A model generated the notes under the pieces. That model worked only from the letters and a program-made list of their open reading frames with translations. It ran no database searches and was not told the origin of the DNA. From Sphaerosporella brunnea (Eukaryota; Ascomycota; Pezizomycetes; Pezizales; Pyronemataceae), in contig VXIS01000148.1 of NCBI GenBank assembly GCA_008704415.1, forward strand, positions 1-64,000: DNA of 64,000 nucleotides. The letters run 5' to 3'. This document shows positions 21,457 through 32,691 of the stretch, in pieces; position 1 is the stretch's first letter, and the number at the start of each line of letters is the position of its first letter. Position numbers and translations under genes: made by a program.

Positions 21457-22621
21457 CAAGTGCGAGTTTGAGATCCGCGGACCTTCAATAAAAAGCGCGC
21501 CGTTGCTTGAGGTCGTGCTTTCACGATTGGTGCTGGTCGGTGAAAGGATTAAGCCCTCGGAGGAGGTCGAGAAACTGTTTGCTTCGCCGACGTTGGTGAG
21601 CGGGTGTAGCCGGTTGCGCTGGCTTCCGGTTGAGCGCGTTCGCAGGAGGGTTTGCCGCAGTGGCGCTGAAGCCGGCTTGGGGCTCGTTGAGAAGGCCGTC
21701 GTGATTGCGGTGGGGGGTGGGTAGGGGTGGTGGAGGTGGAGGTGGTGGTGATTGTTAATTGTTGGAAGTCAGGGGGTGCTGGCCGCGACGGTGAAGGGTG
21801 ATCGGCTTGGCGGCTGGCTGTGCCGTCATAGACGCCAGGTATGTGAGCACTCTGCGCATCAGTTACTGAGCAAATGCTTTGCCGGGAACCGCGCGGCAAA
21901 GGCGTCACCGTTATATGCCGCGCTTGGATTCCAGCCTTGCTTGCGCGGGCAATCCACGCAGAGCCACAGCCATCAACAACGACGGCGATTCGAAGGCAGG
22001 CACCATCGATCATTAATTAACACTTGCAAACGGAGTTAAACTGACTCGGCAGCTCTGCCAAACCGACAGTCATTATGGATATCATTTGCCAAGTCTCCGC
22101 TGTCACGACTCGCATGGCAAATGCTGCACCACAACTTGCCCTGACAGAGCAGCCGTGGCTGTGGCTTAAGGTGGCTGTCCTCCTAGTTTGGTAACAAGAC
22201 TCGGCACGACATGGCTCTTGACATGAGTTACTGTTTGATATGAAACGAAGAATTTAACAAAAGCAACCACACTTTGTCGTTGTGACTCCGCCACTGCGCG
22301 GATTTCTACGGATGTCAACACAAACATCAAACATCAAACCGCGGGGCCGCATTCGGCACGCGCCAGAGTGACGCCGCCCCCCAACTAGCTCTCAGGGTTC
22401 AAGCGTGACGAAGAGACGCGAACTCTCGCAACTCGTCTTTCCAGAACCTCCGAACGTCTCCTACCGCCCATCACTCTATACCCACCATTCCACACATTCG
22501 GCCTCCCCCCTCCCATCTCCAAAACCGCACGACTCGAATCTTTTTGTCTCCTTCTCTTCAGCCCCTCATTGCATGCCCCGCATCTAACATCTAGAGAGCC
22601 GACCCGCATCTCGCCTCCGCC
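21457..22621. other. erf4 5' region and divergent promoter with the remodeler gene
   Basis: 21457-21768 is likely more erf4 coding sequence (open frame, see the erf4 entry). The rest to 22621 holds both promoters. The stretch just before 22622 is C-rich, typical of a fungal leader. No further gene is supported. Confidence 0.5.
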
Positions 22622-25600
22622 ATGGCGAACGCACTCGGGAACGTTGATCCGTTCAACTACACCATCGACCAGACGATTCAGGCGCTCTCACTATACCTCG
22701 ACAAGCGGGATGTGGAAGCGCTGCGACTCAACGAAGTGAGCGGGCGCGTGTTGCTGAACACAGCTAGTTACGAAACATTAAAAACAGAGTTGGGGATCAT
22801 CCCGCTCGGGCGACGCGAAGGTATCATGTCTGTAGTCGCAGACTTGAGGCGGCGCAGCGAAGCTTATCGGAACCACATTCTGCAGTATGCAGCCAACCTG
22901 CCGCTGCCGGAGGATGAGGATGAGGAAGAGCAAAAACTCATCGCTTCGTGCTATCTCCCAGATCCTATCAACACCACTGCACACAAAAAGCGCAGACACC
23001 ACAACTTGCGGCCCCGCTCCTCCTCCCCTCCTCGGCCGCCTGGCCTCCTAGGGCTGGTCCCGCATGTGCCGGCGGTGTACGTTCGTGCGCCCTTCGCGCC
23101 CGGCGAACACGGCAGGAAATATGTACCATTGCTGGATTACGTGGCAGAAGAAAATAGAGCACATGCTGAGCGCGGGGGGCTAGATCCTTCATCTTCAGTA
23201 TTCCATGATGCTGAAGAGACCATGAAAATACCGGACACGCTGGCCACACTGGACGATGATACCCAAGGGGAGGAGCTGCCGATGGAACGTACCACACTCA
23301 AGGAGGATTCTACTGCCACAGAGCCGACCAAATGGACTTCTATTGACGTTACGATGGAGGATTCTAGTCCGCCGCAGCTAGAACCGCTGGTGTCTGAACC
23401 GGAGCCGGAACTGCCTGCGGGACCCAAACGTATAGCACCGACATTGGTTGCTCCGCTTGTCGAACCGGTCGAAGCTGCGGACCCTTCGGAGCCTGTGCCA
23501 GAACCGGAACCGCCTGCGGGGCCTAAACGTATAGCACCGACATTTATTGCTCCGATTTTCGAACCGGTCGAAGCTGCGGATCCTTCGGAGCCTGTGCCAG
23601 AACCGGAACCGCCTGCGGGGCCTAAACGTATAGCACCGACATTTATTGCTCCGATTTTCGAACCGGTCGAAGCTGCGGATCCTTCGGAGCCTGTGCCAGA
23701 ACCGGAACCGCCTGCGGGACCCAAACGTATAGCACCGACATTGGTTGCTCCGCTTGTCGAACCGGCCGAAGTTGCGGATCTTTCGGAATCCGAACCAGAA
23801 CCGGAGCCGGAACAGCCTGTCCGAGGGAGGAGGTTGCGCAAGCGATATCTGCCGGTCAAAGCCCGCAAGATCGAGACCCTTTTCTACGATGTCGAAATCG
23901 GAGAGGAAATCTTGCTGAACGACGATGAGGACGACGATTTTAAGCTTATCCCCAAGTGCACCAGGTTTCCAGGTGAGGATAGGTATGTCAGCCGTCGCAT
24001 ATGCCGCCTGCTCAAAGATAATAGCCAAATCATCGATGACCTCGACGTGGGGTTTGCAACTAGTTCCGCTGCCGGGCAGCTTGTGCGAGTTACCCGCAGG
24101 GATTGCCCTCGTTTTGGCATCAAACACTACGGCGATGCGCAGCGGTTTTTGAGGAAGTATGAACATCAATCCTTCAGCGTGTTTGACGTTGAGCCGAACA
24201 ACACCGTTCGCGTGCACCGCCAATCGATGGAGACTTTGCAGCTTCCTTGGCCTCCGGAAACTTATGCTGCGCCCAAGAAAACCGGCTCAGACATACAAAT
24301 CGTCCGACATGCAGACAATACCGTAACGGGCATTGATCCCAACGACAATAGTAATCACGACTTTGATTACCTTCTGAAGTGGCAGAACGTCGATGGTGGC
24401 GACGAAGTGCTTCCACTCTTCGGCGAATCAGATGAAGAGAATGAGTATGACGTACAAACTTGGAGGGAAATACAAGCAGAATTTGGGCCCCTGGATAAGG
24501 TCCCTGGCAGGTCTAGCAAGCGTCGCATCCCTCTGACTACCGTGGAAATTGAGGAGGCTATCGCGGCTGCTATAAGAGAGCTTGTCCAGATTTGGAGGCA
24601 GAAAAAGTTCCCCAAAGTGGAACAGACTGCGTACCGCTTGTGGAGACAAGCTAAGAAGGACCGGTCCCGGAAGCTGTACACTCGTAAAACCCGCGAACGT
24701 ATCGAGCACCTTGAAAATCGGCTTCAGAAAATGAAGGAGGAGATCTTAGCAGGCGAAGGGGACTGGCCATCTAAAGACGTTGTTAGGAAAAAGGCAAAGG
24801 CCTCTATGGAAGTCACGATTTTCGAGCGAGAAGAAGCAAAGTGGTACATCGACCTCTTAGCCCACGAGGACCAGCCATCCAAACCCCCGCCGCGCCCCAA
24901 AAAGAGCAGAACCGCGGTCGAAGTTGGTGAGAACGAAGTTGGCGAAAAGAGGCCAACGGATGACGGTGCCGATTCAGATGTCGACGTGGAAACCATTGGT
25001 AGCGAGTCCGACGAAGACCGCATCGATAAGGACGAAGACGACGAAATGGCGGGTTTCATCGTCGCGGATCCTGAGGTAAGGGAACTCATTCAAGCCTCGC
25101 AGGAGCTGGAGATAGATAGCTCTGATGAGGACGTGACCGACCACCGCCGCCGCCGCCGTGTGGTGCAAGATCGTCGCGAGGTGCAAAATTCCCAAGATCA
25201 CGATGGTGATACCAACATGGGAGATGGCATAGCTAGTGATGGCGAAGATCCTGTTGCGATCCAAGTAAAGTCGGAGCACCAGTCGCCCCCGCTAGTATCA
25301 CAAAAGTCGCACCCAGAGGTCATTGACCTGACCGGTGATTCGCCTCCGAGAAATTCTAAGCCACGCACCAACAGATATCCGGTGCAAATAGTGGATTTGA
25401 GCTTGGATGATGGCGATGACGATGATGGCAATGACGATGATCGCGCCCCTCCTGCTAAAAAGGCAAAACCCGCGCCTGAACTCGAAACGCCCAGAGATAG
25501 GGGCTTTGAGTTGCTCAAACAAGGTCTCATGGAGGATCCTACCTTACTGTTCAACATGTATTTCCGAATCCGAGATGTGGGGGAACAGGATTTTTCGGCA

Positions 25601-28600
25601 TGGTTCGGCGCAATCAAAACTGGCATCAAGTCCTGGAACAAGAAAAACCCCGGTGCCAAATATTCTGCGCACGAAGAATACCTCCATAAAACGATGATCA
25701 AATTTTATGCTTTGCGGACTCTCGGTAGTGATATGGACAGGTGTGTATTAGGCAGTCTCCGTAGGGGATGAATTTTCTCTGGCATTGCCCACTAACAGAC
25801 TGGCAGAAACGATTTGACAGTGCAGGATCGAATGGCCCTCAACAACATCGAAAACTTCCGGCGATTTACTAGGGATGTGGCCAGGATTTTCAAGATGGAC
25901 CAGGAGATTGGATATGAGGAGGCCGAAGAAGAAACTATCCAGTTGCCTGCAGACCGGAACGGAGCCCAAAAGCGCGGAAACAAACACTACGAGAGCGACG
26001 ACGAAGACGAGCTAGATGATGATAACGCGCCGCCATCCTCCCACCGCAAGAGAAAGCTTCCAGAATTCGTTGAGAGCCAGGCTTCCAAGAAGGCTCGTGA
26101 AAATGCCATGAGAGCGAACATGACCATTCAAAGACGGATAAGGGAGAGGCAAACCCAGGCTCTTGCTAAGGGCGAGGTTTTGGGTGGCGGCAAGCTCGAA
26201 ATCAACCTCGGTCACCTCGCCAAACATAGTCCTATCTACATCATCGATGATATCGCGAACATACTCAAACCTCACCAAATTGAGGGAGTTCGGTTCCTGT
26301 GGAAGACTTTGGTGCAAACCGGTCTACACACTGGTGCTCTTCTGGCACATACCATGGGCTTGGGAAAAACATTGCAGGTCATCACATTCCTGTACACTCT
26401 AGCGGTCGCCGGAAGCTCCCCAGATAAAAAAGTTTATGAACAGATCCCGGAGCACCTGCGGAAGTCCAAGACCCTGATCATCTGTCCTCCGGGATTGGTT
26501 GAGAACTGGTGGGATGAATTTCACAACTGGCTGCCGTTCGATAGGAACCTAAAGAGGCTCAGCGAAGAATACATCGGCAAGCTATATCGTGCCGACAGCG
26601 CTATTGGCGGACCGCAAGCCAGAAGCAGGATCATTGCGGAGTGGAACTCTACGGGAGGAGTGTTGTTGATGGGCTTCCAAACGTTCAGAGCACACGTGAT
26701 GCCCCCAAAAGTGACCGAAGAAACTGAGAATGTGAAGGAAATCTTGTGGAAAGGTGAATCCTTTGATCTAATTTTCACTGGGAAATGACAATAACGTGAT
26801 ATAGGTCCCAACGTCATCGTCGCTGACGAGGCACATTACCTCAAGAACAGGAAAAATGGCAAACTGGCAGGGGCTGCAAGCCAGTTCGAATCCAAATCTC
26901 GCATAGCCATGACTGGTTCACCGCTCGCCAACAACCTAGAGGAATATTGGGCCATGATCGACTGGATCGATCCAGGTTACCTCGGAGACGAGGCCGAGTT
27001 TCGTCATAAATACAAGTCTCCGATTACAGACGGGCTGTATGTGGATAGCAGTCAGGCCGAGAGGCGTCGCAGCTTGACGATGCTGCAGGCTTTGAGGAGG
27101 GATCTTTCTCTCAAGATTCACAGGGCAGACATCGACGTGATAAAGTCGGAGATGCCTTCAAAGACTGAATTCCGAATCACAATCCCCTTGACAAAGCTTC
27201 AGGCTGAAATGTACAACCGGTTCGTCATGGATCCTCTCACGACGGGCTATGCCGGGTACTTTGATGTTGTGATCTCATTGCAACTAATCAACGGCCATCC
27301 CTCGATGTTTGTCGAGAAGCTGGAAGAGAGGGAGCGAAAGGCCGCTCTATTGAAGAAGCAGGCGAAACAGCCCGCCACTGTCGACGGGGGTAGCAGTGAT
27401 TCAGACGGCGAGGAAGGGCATGGAGATGGACAAGAGGAAGGGCAGGAGGAAGGACGCTATTTGGAAGATATCCCCAAGCCGTACCCATGGGCCCGTCCAC
27501 TGTTGGAGAGCCATCGAGATTCTGGGGAGGAGCACAGCTACAAGATGCTCGCTTTCCGGCAAGTGCTTTTCCTGATATTGAAATCTGGATGCGCTAACTC
27601 GTTAACAGGGAAATTGTCAAGCATTGCGTTGCCTTGCAGGAGAAAACCCTCGTCTTCAGCCATTCCATTCCGTCATTGAACATTCTGGAAAATCACTTGA
27701 AGGACATGAAGGTGGACTATTGGCGCCTCGATGGCAAGACACCGATTGCCGATCGGCAGAAGGGTGCCAAGAACTTCAACACCGGGAAGATCTGCGTTTG
27801 CTTGATTTCCACCGAGGCTGGTGGTTTGGGATTGAACCTTCCCGGCGCCAACCGGATCATCATCTTCGACTTCAAGCACTCGCCCATGTGGGAGACTCAA
27901 GCCGTTGGCAGAGCATTCCGGCTCGGCCAGAAAAAGCACGTCTATGTGTACCGGTTCCTTTGTGGAGGGACTTTTGAGGACAGCCTGTGGAACCAGGCTC
28001 AGCTCAAAACCCAGCTGTCCAGTCGAGTCGTCGACAAGAAAGCACCTAGGCGTGAGGCCCAAAAGAAGATGCTCCGTATGCACCTTCAGCCCCTCAGGGA
28101 GATCGAGAAGAACGACCTCTCGGCGTACGTGGGCAAAGACCCGGTGCTGGATCGGATCTTGGAGGATGGTGGTGAATACATTTACGCTATTGAACATACC
28201 GACACCTTCATTTCGAACATCGAAGAGCCGCTTACAGAGGAGGAAGAGAAGCAGGTCGATGCGTGGTTGAAGGACCTACAGGAATCGCGCAAAAAGCCTC
28301 ATGGCGTTGTTTCCTCCATCAAACAGCCGATTACAGACGAGGAGATCGATGCGTGGTTGAAGAACCTGCAGGGACCGCGCAAAAAGCCTCTGGTTGCAAC
28401 ACTTCCGCCCGCTGGTGTTGTTTCCTCAGCTAGTTGTGGTCCCTCCACTGCTGGCTGGCCGCCTGCTGCTACTCTTGGAATCCCCTCTTACCCCCTCGCC
28501 CCCGTCCCCGGCCAGCCTGCCGCTGGCACCAAGCCTTGGGAAAATTTGCAGTTCAGGAACGACGCTGCGGTGCCCAAGAACGCATTAGGTGCTCCGTCTT

Positions 28601-29154
28601 CTAGGCCTCTATCTCTCGCAGCGTCTGCTAAGACTAATGGCACAGCCACCGCATCGACGGCGACTACGCAGCCTGCTTCTTCTGCCGCTCTGAAAGCTGA
28701 TCCGTCTGCACAGCCACTCGGGGGAGTAGCTCCCTCTGTGCCCCAAGCGGAGGTTGGATCGTCTTCACAGGCACCTAGGGAGGCTACTCTTACATCTACT
28801 AGTTTTTCCAGCTCCCACCTTTCTGCCGAAGGCCGCGCAATCACCTCATTTCGTCTGCTAGAAGGCGGCCGTTCGGCTGCAATCCGCGATCAAGGATCGC
28901 GGACGATGGCATCAGAGACGCGCCAGGCTCTGCAAGAGTTGAACAAGAAGGCGCGCACCTCGCTTCCGATCAGTGGTACCGTGCCCACCACAACTGAGCG
29001 TAGAAGGGAACCGGATTGTAGAACGACTTTGCCCGGAACGCAGGCACCGAGGAGGGGATTGCCTACGCCAGGGCCTGCAAGTGCTAGTTCCAATAGATTT
29101 GGGCTGACCATGCAGCACCTGCCGCCTTTGTTCAATCAGAAGAGGGATAAGTGA
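22622..29154 (+). CDS. SNF2-family ATPase, ATRX/ARIP4-like chromatin remodeler
   Basis: Four exons, join(22622..25740,25807..26753,26805..27558,27609..29154), 2121 aa; phases agree across all joins. Domains: a SAM-like helical start (~12-75); four 33-residue Pro/Glu repeats (~267-398); a basic coiled region (~645-705); acidic stretches with two SUMO-interaction-like motifs, EVIDLTGD (~899) and QIVDLSLDD (~921); the SNF2 ATPase with HTMGLGKTLQ (~1222), DEAH (~1363) and MTGSPLANN; and the helicase C lobe with LVFSHSIPSL (~1617), TEAGGLGLNLPG (~1677) and QAVGRAFRLGQ (~1703). The C-terminal ~400 residues are low complexity. The lobe sequences are of the Rad54-like ATRX/ARIP4 branch, which moves histones or DNA using ATP; no ADD zinc domain is seen. 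Intron 3 begins GC rather than GT. It is a nuclear protein by inference. Confidence 0.92.
23420..23815 (+). repeat. four 99-bp tandem repeats inside the remodeler gene
   Basis: The word AAACGTATAGCACCGACA recurs at 23426, 23525, 23624 and 23723, exactly 99 bp apart. Units 2 and 3 are almost identical (ACATTTATTGCTCCGATTTT); units 1 and 4 share a different version (ACATTGGTTGCTCCGCTTGT), an A-B-B-A order. The protein unit is GPKRIAPT-(F/L)-(I/V)-AP followed by a Pro/Glu spacer. The phase is kept, so copy number can change without a frameshift. Confidence 0.95.
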
Positions 29155-29998
29155 GAAGCGAGAGGGTTTTTTTTTTTTTTTTTTTTTGTCACCATGGGGT
29201 TTCTATCTTGTTTTCTCTGCGATTGTCATGATATAGTATTGGTTACACGGGGCTTGTTCTTGTTGTATCATTAAATGGGAATGGCGTCTTTATCGGGTAG
29301 TTTGCGGGTTTTTTCTTTTCTCCACTTTTTTTTTCTCTAGGTATGCAGTTCTTTATTTTAGCTGGCGTTTGATCTACGGCAGAGGAAAGTTCGCGATCGA
29401 TATATATGGTTATCTGTATCGGTATCTACTTACTGCGACGGGCGCATTCAATTGTGGTGTGAGTGATATGATATGTCGCATTATTAGTTTTCGACAGTTG
29501 CTAGTTGATGCTTTAGGACGCGTTTGCAAATTTCCAGGGTTGGCCAAAAATCCGTTGCTCGCAGCGATTCACCCAAAATGACGTTTGGCAACCCTGCCAG
29601 TTGCCGCCGCGACACCATGGTTTTGATGGCGTTTGGGTGACCAGTAACTGAGCTGACATATTTACTGCAAAAACAAAATCAACGAGATAGACATGCTCAA
29701 TCAAGTATTCTAATCCTAGCTGTCACGTTTCTGGGAAGGCTAAGCCAGAATCGTTGATTCTTGAGGGTCATGAAAAGGTGCGACGATGGAAATGATTTTT
29801 GATGGGTTGACTCGCACAAAAAGTCGGACACCCAAACGCGTCCTTAACATTAACACTTGGAGGATCTCTGGTTAAATGGCCCTGCCTCTCACGATCGTAA
29901 AATACCACGAATTAGTGCTAAATTCAGAGAGAAGGTTTCCGCCGCAATGCCCTCGCAGCTGGTATCGTTGCATAGATATTCCAAGTCTATCTCCTGCA
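29155..29998. other. intergenic between convergent genes
   Basis: 3' regions of the remodeler and spc3. A T-tract of more than 20 bases begins at about 29167, and the inverted-repeat element at 29516-29843 occupies much of the spacer. No gene is supported. Confidence 0.6.
29516..29843. mobile_element. 328-bp MITE-like element with terminal inverted repeats
   Basis: The left end GGACGCGTTTG (29516-29526) is the exact reverse complement of the right end CAAACGCGTCC (29833-29843). Both are flanked by TTA (29513-29515 and 29844-29846), consistent with a short target duplication. The interior holds no open frame worth naming and has a further internal copy of GCGTTTGGGTG (~29629) matching the inverted right end. 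This fits a non-autonomous DNA transposon (TA- or TTA-targeting families such as Tc1/mariner or Harbinger type). Superfamily cannot be decided from one copy. Confidence 0.65.
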
Positions 29999-30690
29999 CT
30001 ACACGCTCGTTCCCGGGGGCGACGGCGACTTCTTCCTCCCTCCCACAGGCGGGAACGTAAACCTCCAGCCCTCCCCCTTCTTCTTTTTCTTCCCCTCCTC
30101 CTCCTCCTGGGCCACCGCGTTCGGCACCTCAATCACGCCCCACGTAAGCGCGCCTACATGTGGCTGCACATTCCAGCCAAAGCGCACGGTCGCGTTACGC
30201 TCCAGGAACTTGCCCGCGATGTCGTTGATGTTGTATTTCGCCTTTTCGTTGCGCAGGCTCAAGCGCGAGGTTTTCTGGGAGGGGAGGATAGCGTCCCAGA
30301 TGATTGCTTCGTTCTCCGACTGCGCCCCGAATCATCATCAGCATGAGACTTCACCCGGTAGGGGGGGGGGGGGCACACGTGTTTGACACCGCGCAGGTTC
30401 TCGCCGCCATCATACTGCACGCTCAACCAGGCAAATACCTGCTTCGTGTTCCAATTGTAGAGGCTGCTCAGGTCTGCGTCGAGATCGAACGTGATGAATG
30501 CGTACTCCTGCTGCTTGCTCGAGTAGTAGTTTGGCCGGCCTTTGATCACTTTTACTTTTGACACTGATACGTCGGCGCTGGGAGAGGCGGGGTAGAGCAG
30601 CACTGATATTGCCGTTAGGAAGGCCACGAAGAAACTGACTGTCGTAAAGAAGCCAAAGACGTTTTGGAGCCGCACGGCGCTGGAGTGCAT
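29999..30690 (-). CDS. spc3: signal peptidase complex subunit 3 (SPC22/23)
   Basis: Two exons, complement(join(29999..30319,30379..30690)), 210 aa. It is an essential non-catalytic subunit of the ER signal peptidase. The protein starts MHSSAVRLQNVFGFFTTVSF with a single N-terminal membrane anchor (~residues 12-34) and a lumenal domain. Family landmarks are DLSSLYNWNTKQVFAWL (~75-90), then, after the junction, SENEAIIWDAIL, KYNINDIAGKFLERNATV and the WNVQPHVGALTWG block near residue 165. The C-terminus is basic and low complexity. I placed the donor at GTGTGC because it keeps phase 0; a GTCAAA donor nine bases earlier is also in phase. The intron carries a C13 run. It shares a short divergent promoter with the WDR70 gene. 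Confidence 0.88.
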
Positions 30691-30881
30691 TTTGGCTGTT
30701 GCTGCTGCTGCTGCGGTGGTTGAAGAGCTCGTGAGGAGCTCCGGGCGAGTTGGGTGGTGGGTGGAGAGGACAGGTTGCTGGATGGTTGGTTAGGGCTGTG
30801 GAACGTTACATAGACCTGACGCCACAAGCAATTCGATCTCCTGCCCCGAACAACACCCCGATACCCAATATTCTACCCGTC
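30691..30881. promoter_or_regulatory. short divergent promoter, spc3 / WDR70
   Basis: Only 191 bp separate the two start codons. It contains a CTG/GCT triplet repeat next to the spc3 start and no obvious TATA box. Confidence 0.5.
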
Positions 30882-32567
30882 ATGTCAAAACCGCTGAAAC
30901 GAATCCCTGGCGAAGAAGAGGAAGAGGACGAAGAGATCGAAATTGAGCAGCCGGTTCTCAGCGCCGACGATCCGCTGCGGAACTACCTCCCCACCTCCTT
31001 CGGCCGACAAGACGTGACGCGCAACCTCGACGAGCTGTACGAGAAAGTGCGGCGCGTGCCAGCAAAACCTCCCAAGCCTCCCAAGAATCAAGACTCTGAT
31101 TCTGACTCTGATGGTGATGACGATGACGACGAAGACGACGACGAGTTCCCCGTATCGCACGCGATCGAGCTCAAATCACATGCCAGAGCTGTTTCCTCGA
31201 TCTCGCTGGACCCGTCTGGCACCCGCATGGCCACTGCGTCCCATGATTGCTCGATGAAGCTGTATGACTTTCCGGGCATGTCGATGGACCATCTCCATCC
31301 GTTCCGGAGTATTGAGCCTACCGCTGGCTCGCATCATGTTCACTCTGCGACGTTCTCGCAGCTGGACAACGGCCAGAATATCCTTGTGGTCCCGGCCGCC
31401 ACCCAGGCGAAGGTTTACACCCGTGATGGCCACGAAAGCGTGGAGTTTGTGAAGGGCGACATGTATCTGCGCGATATGCACAACACGAAGGGGCACGTAG
31501 CGGAGATCACAGCAGGTGTGTGGCATCCTACAAATAGCAATCTGTGCGCCACCGCCAGCGCGGACAGCACTATCCGTATCTGGGATATCAATAGTAAGCG
31601 GCAACACAAGGATATAATGGTGCATAAGAGTCGCGCAAAGGGCGGGCGGAGTAGGATGTGTTGTTTGGCATGGGCGCCGGCAGAGGGCGGGAAGAGTTTA
31701 CTCGCCAGTGTCGCCCTCGATGGCGCACTGGTTCTTTATGGTGGTAACGGCCCGTATTCGAGACCTGCCATGGAGGTTAAGGATGCGCATAAGCCGGATA
31801 CTTGGACCGGCGGTATTGCGTTCTCTGGGGATGGAAGGCTGCTTGCCACTAGGGGACAGGACCAAACTGTGAAGCTGTGGGATACCCGCAAGATGAAGAT
31901 GCCGATTGCTTCCCGTGCTGACTTCTCGATGCCACGCCATCCGGAGACGGCGCTCGTTTTCTCGTCGAATAATACATCTCTTCTTACTGGCGACGCGGAG
32001 GGGAACCTCCATGTTCTCTCCGCCGCCACGCTCTCTACCTCCGAGATTCACGCGATCTCATCCTCCCCCATCATTTCGCTCGTGCATCACACCACGATCA
32101 ACCAGCTTCTCCTCGGCACCGCTGGCGGCAGCGTCCACATCCTCTTCTCGCCTGCGAAATCCACGAAGGGCGCAAAGAGTATCCTTGCAGCACCGCTGCG
32201 CAAACGCCACATCGACGACGACCCGAGCTTAACAACAGATGCGACGGCAATCTCGGGCGACGCGATCGTGGTGCCCTCGCAGCAGCCCGCAAAGCGCAAG
32301 GCGAACGACAAGTTCAAACCGGAGATGCCTGCACCAACGCCATGGGGAAAGAGCCAGCCCGATCAGGAACACATCCGCAAGAGCATCGCGCTCAGCTCGA
32401 TGCGCGACGAGGACCCTCGAGAAGCATTGCTCAAGTACGCGGACAAGGCGGAGAAGGATCCGATGTTCACCGGAGTGTGGAAGAAGAATCAGCCAAAGAC
32501 TATCTATATGGAGGCGCAGGAGGAAGAGGAAGAAGAGCAGCCGGACAAGAAGAAGCGACGGTGGTGA
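30882..32567 (+). CDS. wdr70: WD40-repeat protein, WDR70 family
   Basis: Single exon, 561 aa, starting MSKPLKRIPGEEEEEDEE; upstream open sequence is promoter-like, so this ATG is preferred. WDR70 proteins are nuclear and in fission yeast and human are linked to histone H2B ubiquitination and DNA-end resection. The N-terminus is acidic (EEEEEDEEIEIE, and a long Asp run at ~75-90). A conserved segment DDPLRNYLPTSFGRQD precedes the propeller. WD repeats are visible as MATASHDCSMKLYDF (~110), ATASADSTIRIWD (~225), ASVALDGALVLYG (~270), LATRGQDQTVKLWDTRK (~320) and later degenerate blades. The tail has the family's basic TPWGKS...KSIA and DPMFTGVW elements and ends KKKRRW, a likely nuclear localisation signal. 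Confidence 0.93.
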   Translation: MSKPLKRIPGEEEEEDEEIEIEQPVLSADDPLRNYLPTSFGRQDVTRNLDELYEKVRRVPAKPPKPPKNQDSDSDSDGDDDDDEDDDEFPVSHAIELKSHARAVSSISLDPSGTRMATASHDCSMKLYDFPGMSMDHLHPFRSIEPTAGSHHVHSATFSQLDNGQNILVVPAATQAKVYTRDGHESVEFVKGDMYLRDMHNTKGHVAEITAGVWHPTNSNLCATASADSTIRIWDINSKRQHKDIMVHKSRAKGGRSRMCCLAWAPAEGGKSLLASVALDGALVLYGGNGPYSRPAMEVKDAHKPDTWTGGIAFSGDGRLLATRGQDQTVKLWDTRKMKMPIASRADFSMPRHPETALVFSSNNTSLLTGDAEGNLHVLSAATLSTSEIHAISSSPIISLVHHTTINQLLLGTAGGSVHILFSPAKSTKGAKSILAAPLRKRHIDDDPSLTTDATAISGDAIVVPSQQPAKRKANDKFKPEMPAPTPWGKSQPDQEHIRKSIALSSMRDEDPREALLKYADKAEKDPMFTGVWKKNQPKTIYMEAQEEEEEEQPDKKKRRW

Positions 32568-32691
32568 TCTGTACTAGTACTTATTTCTTAAGTAAGTGCT
32601 TATGTAATATAGGATTGAATCGAGTCTCCTGCCAAGCCCTACACCCCTTGATCCGAGTGCTTGACCCAACCTCACCTCTCCAGCTTCCACC

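Noticed and set aside
23137..24223. Minus-strand frames with repeated Gly-Ser-Gly or Arg-Phe-Arg units
   Set aside because: They are the reverse reading of the 99-bp repeats in the remodeler gene, whose plus frame has conserved domains.
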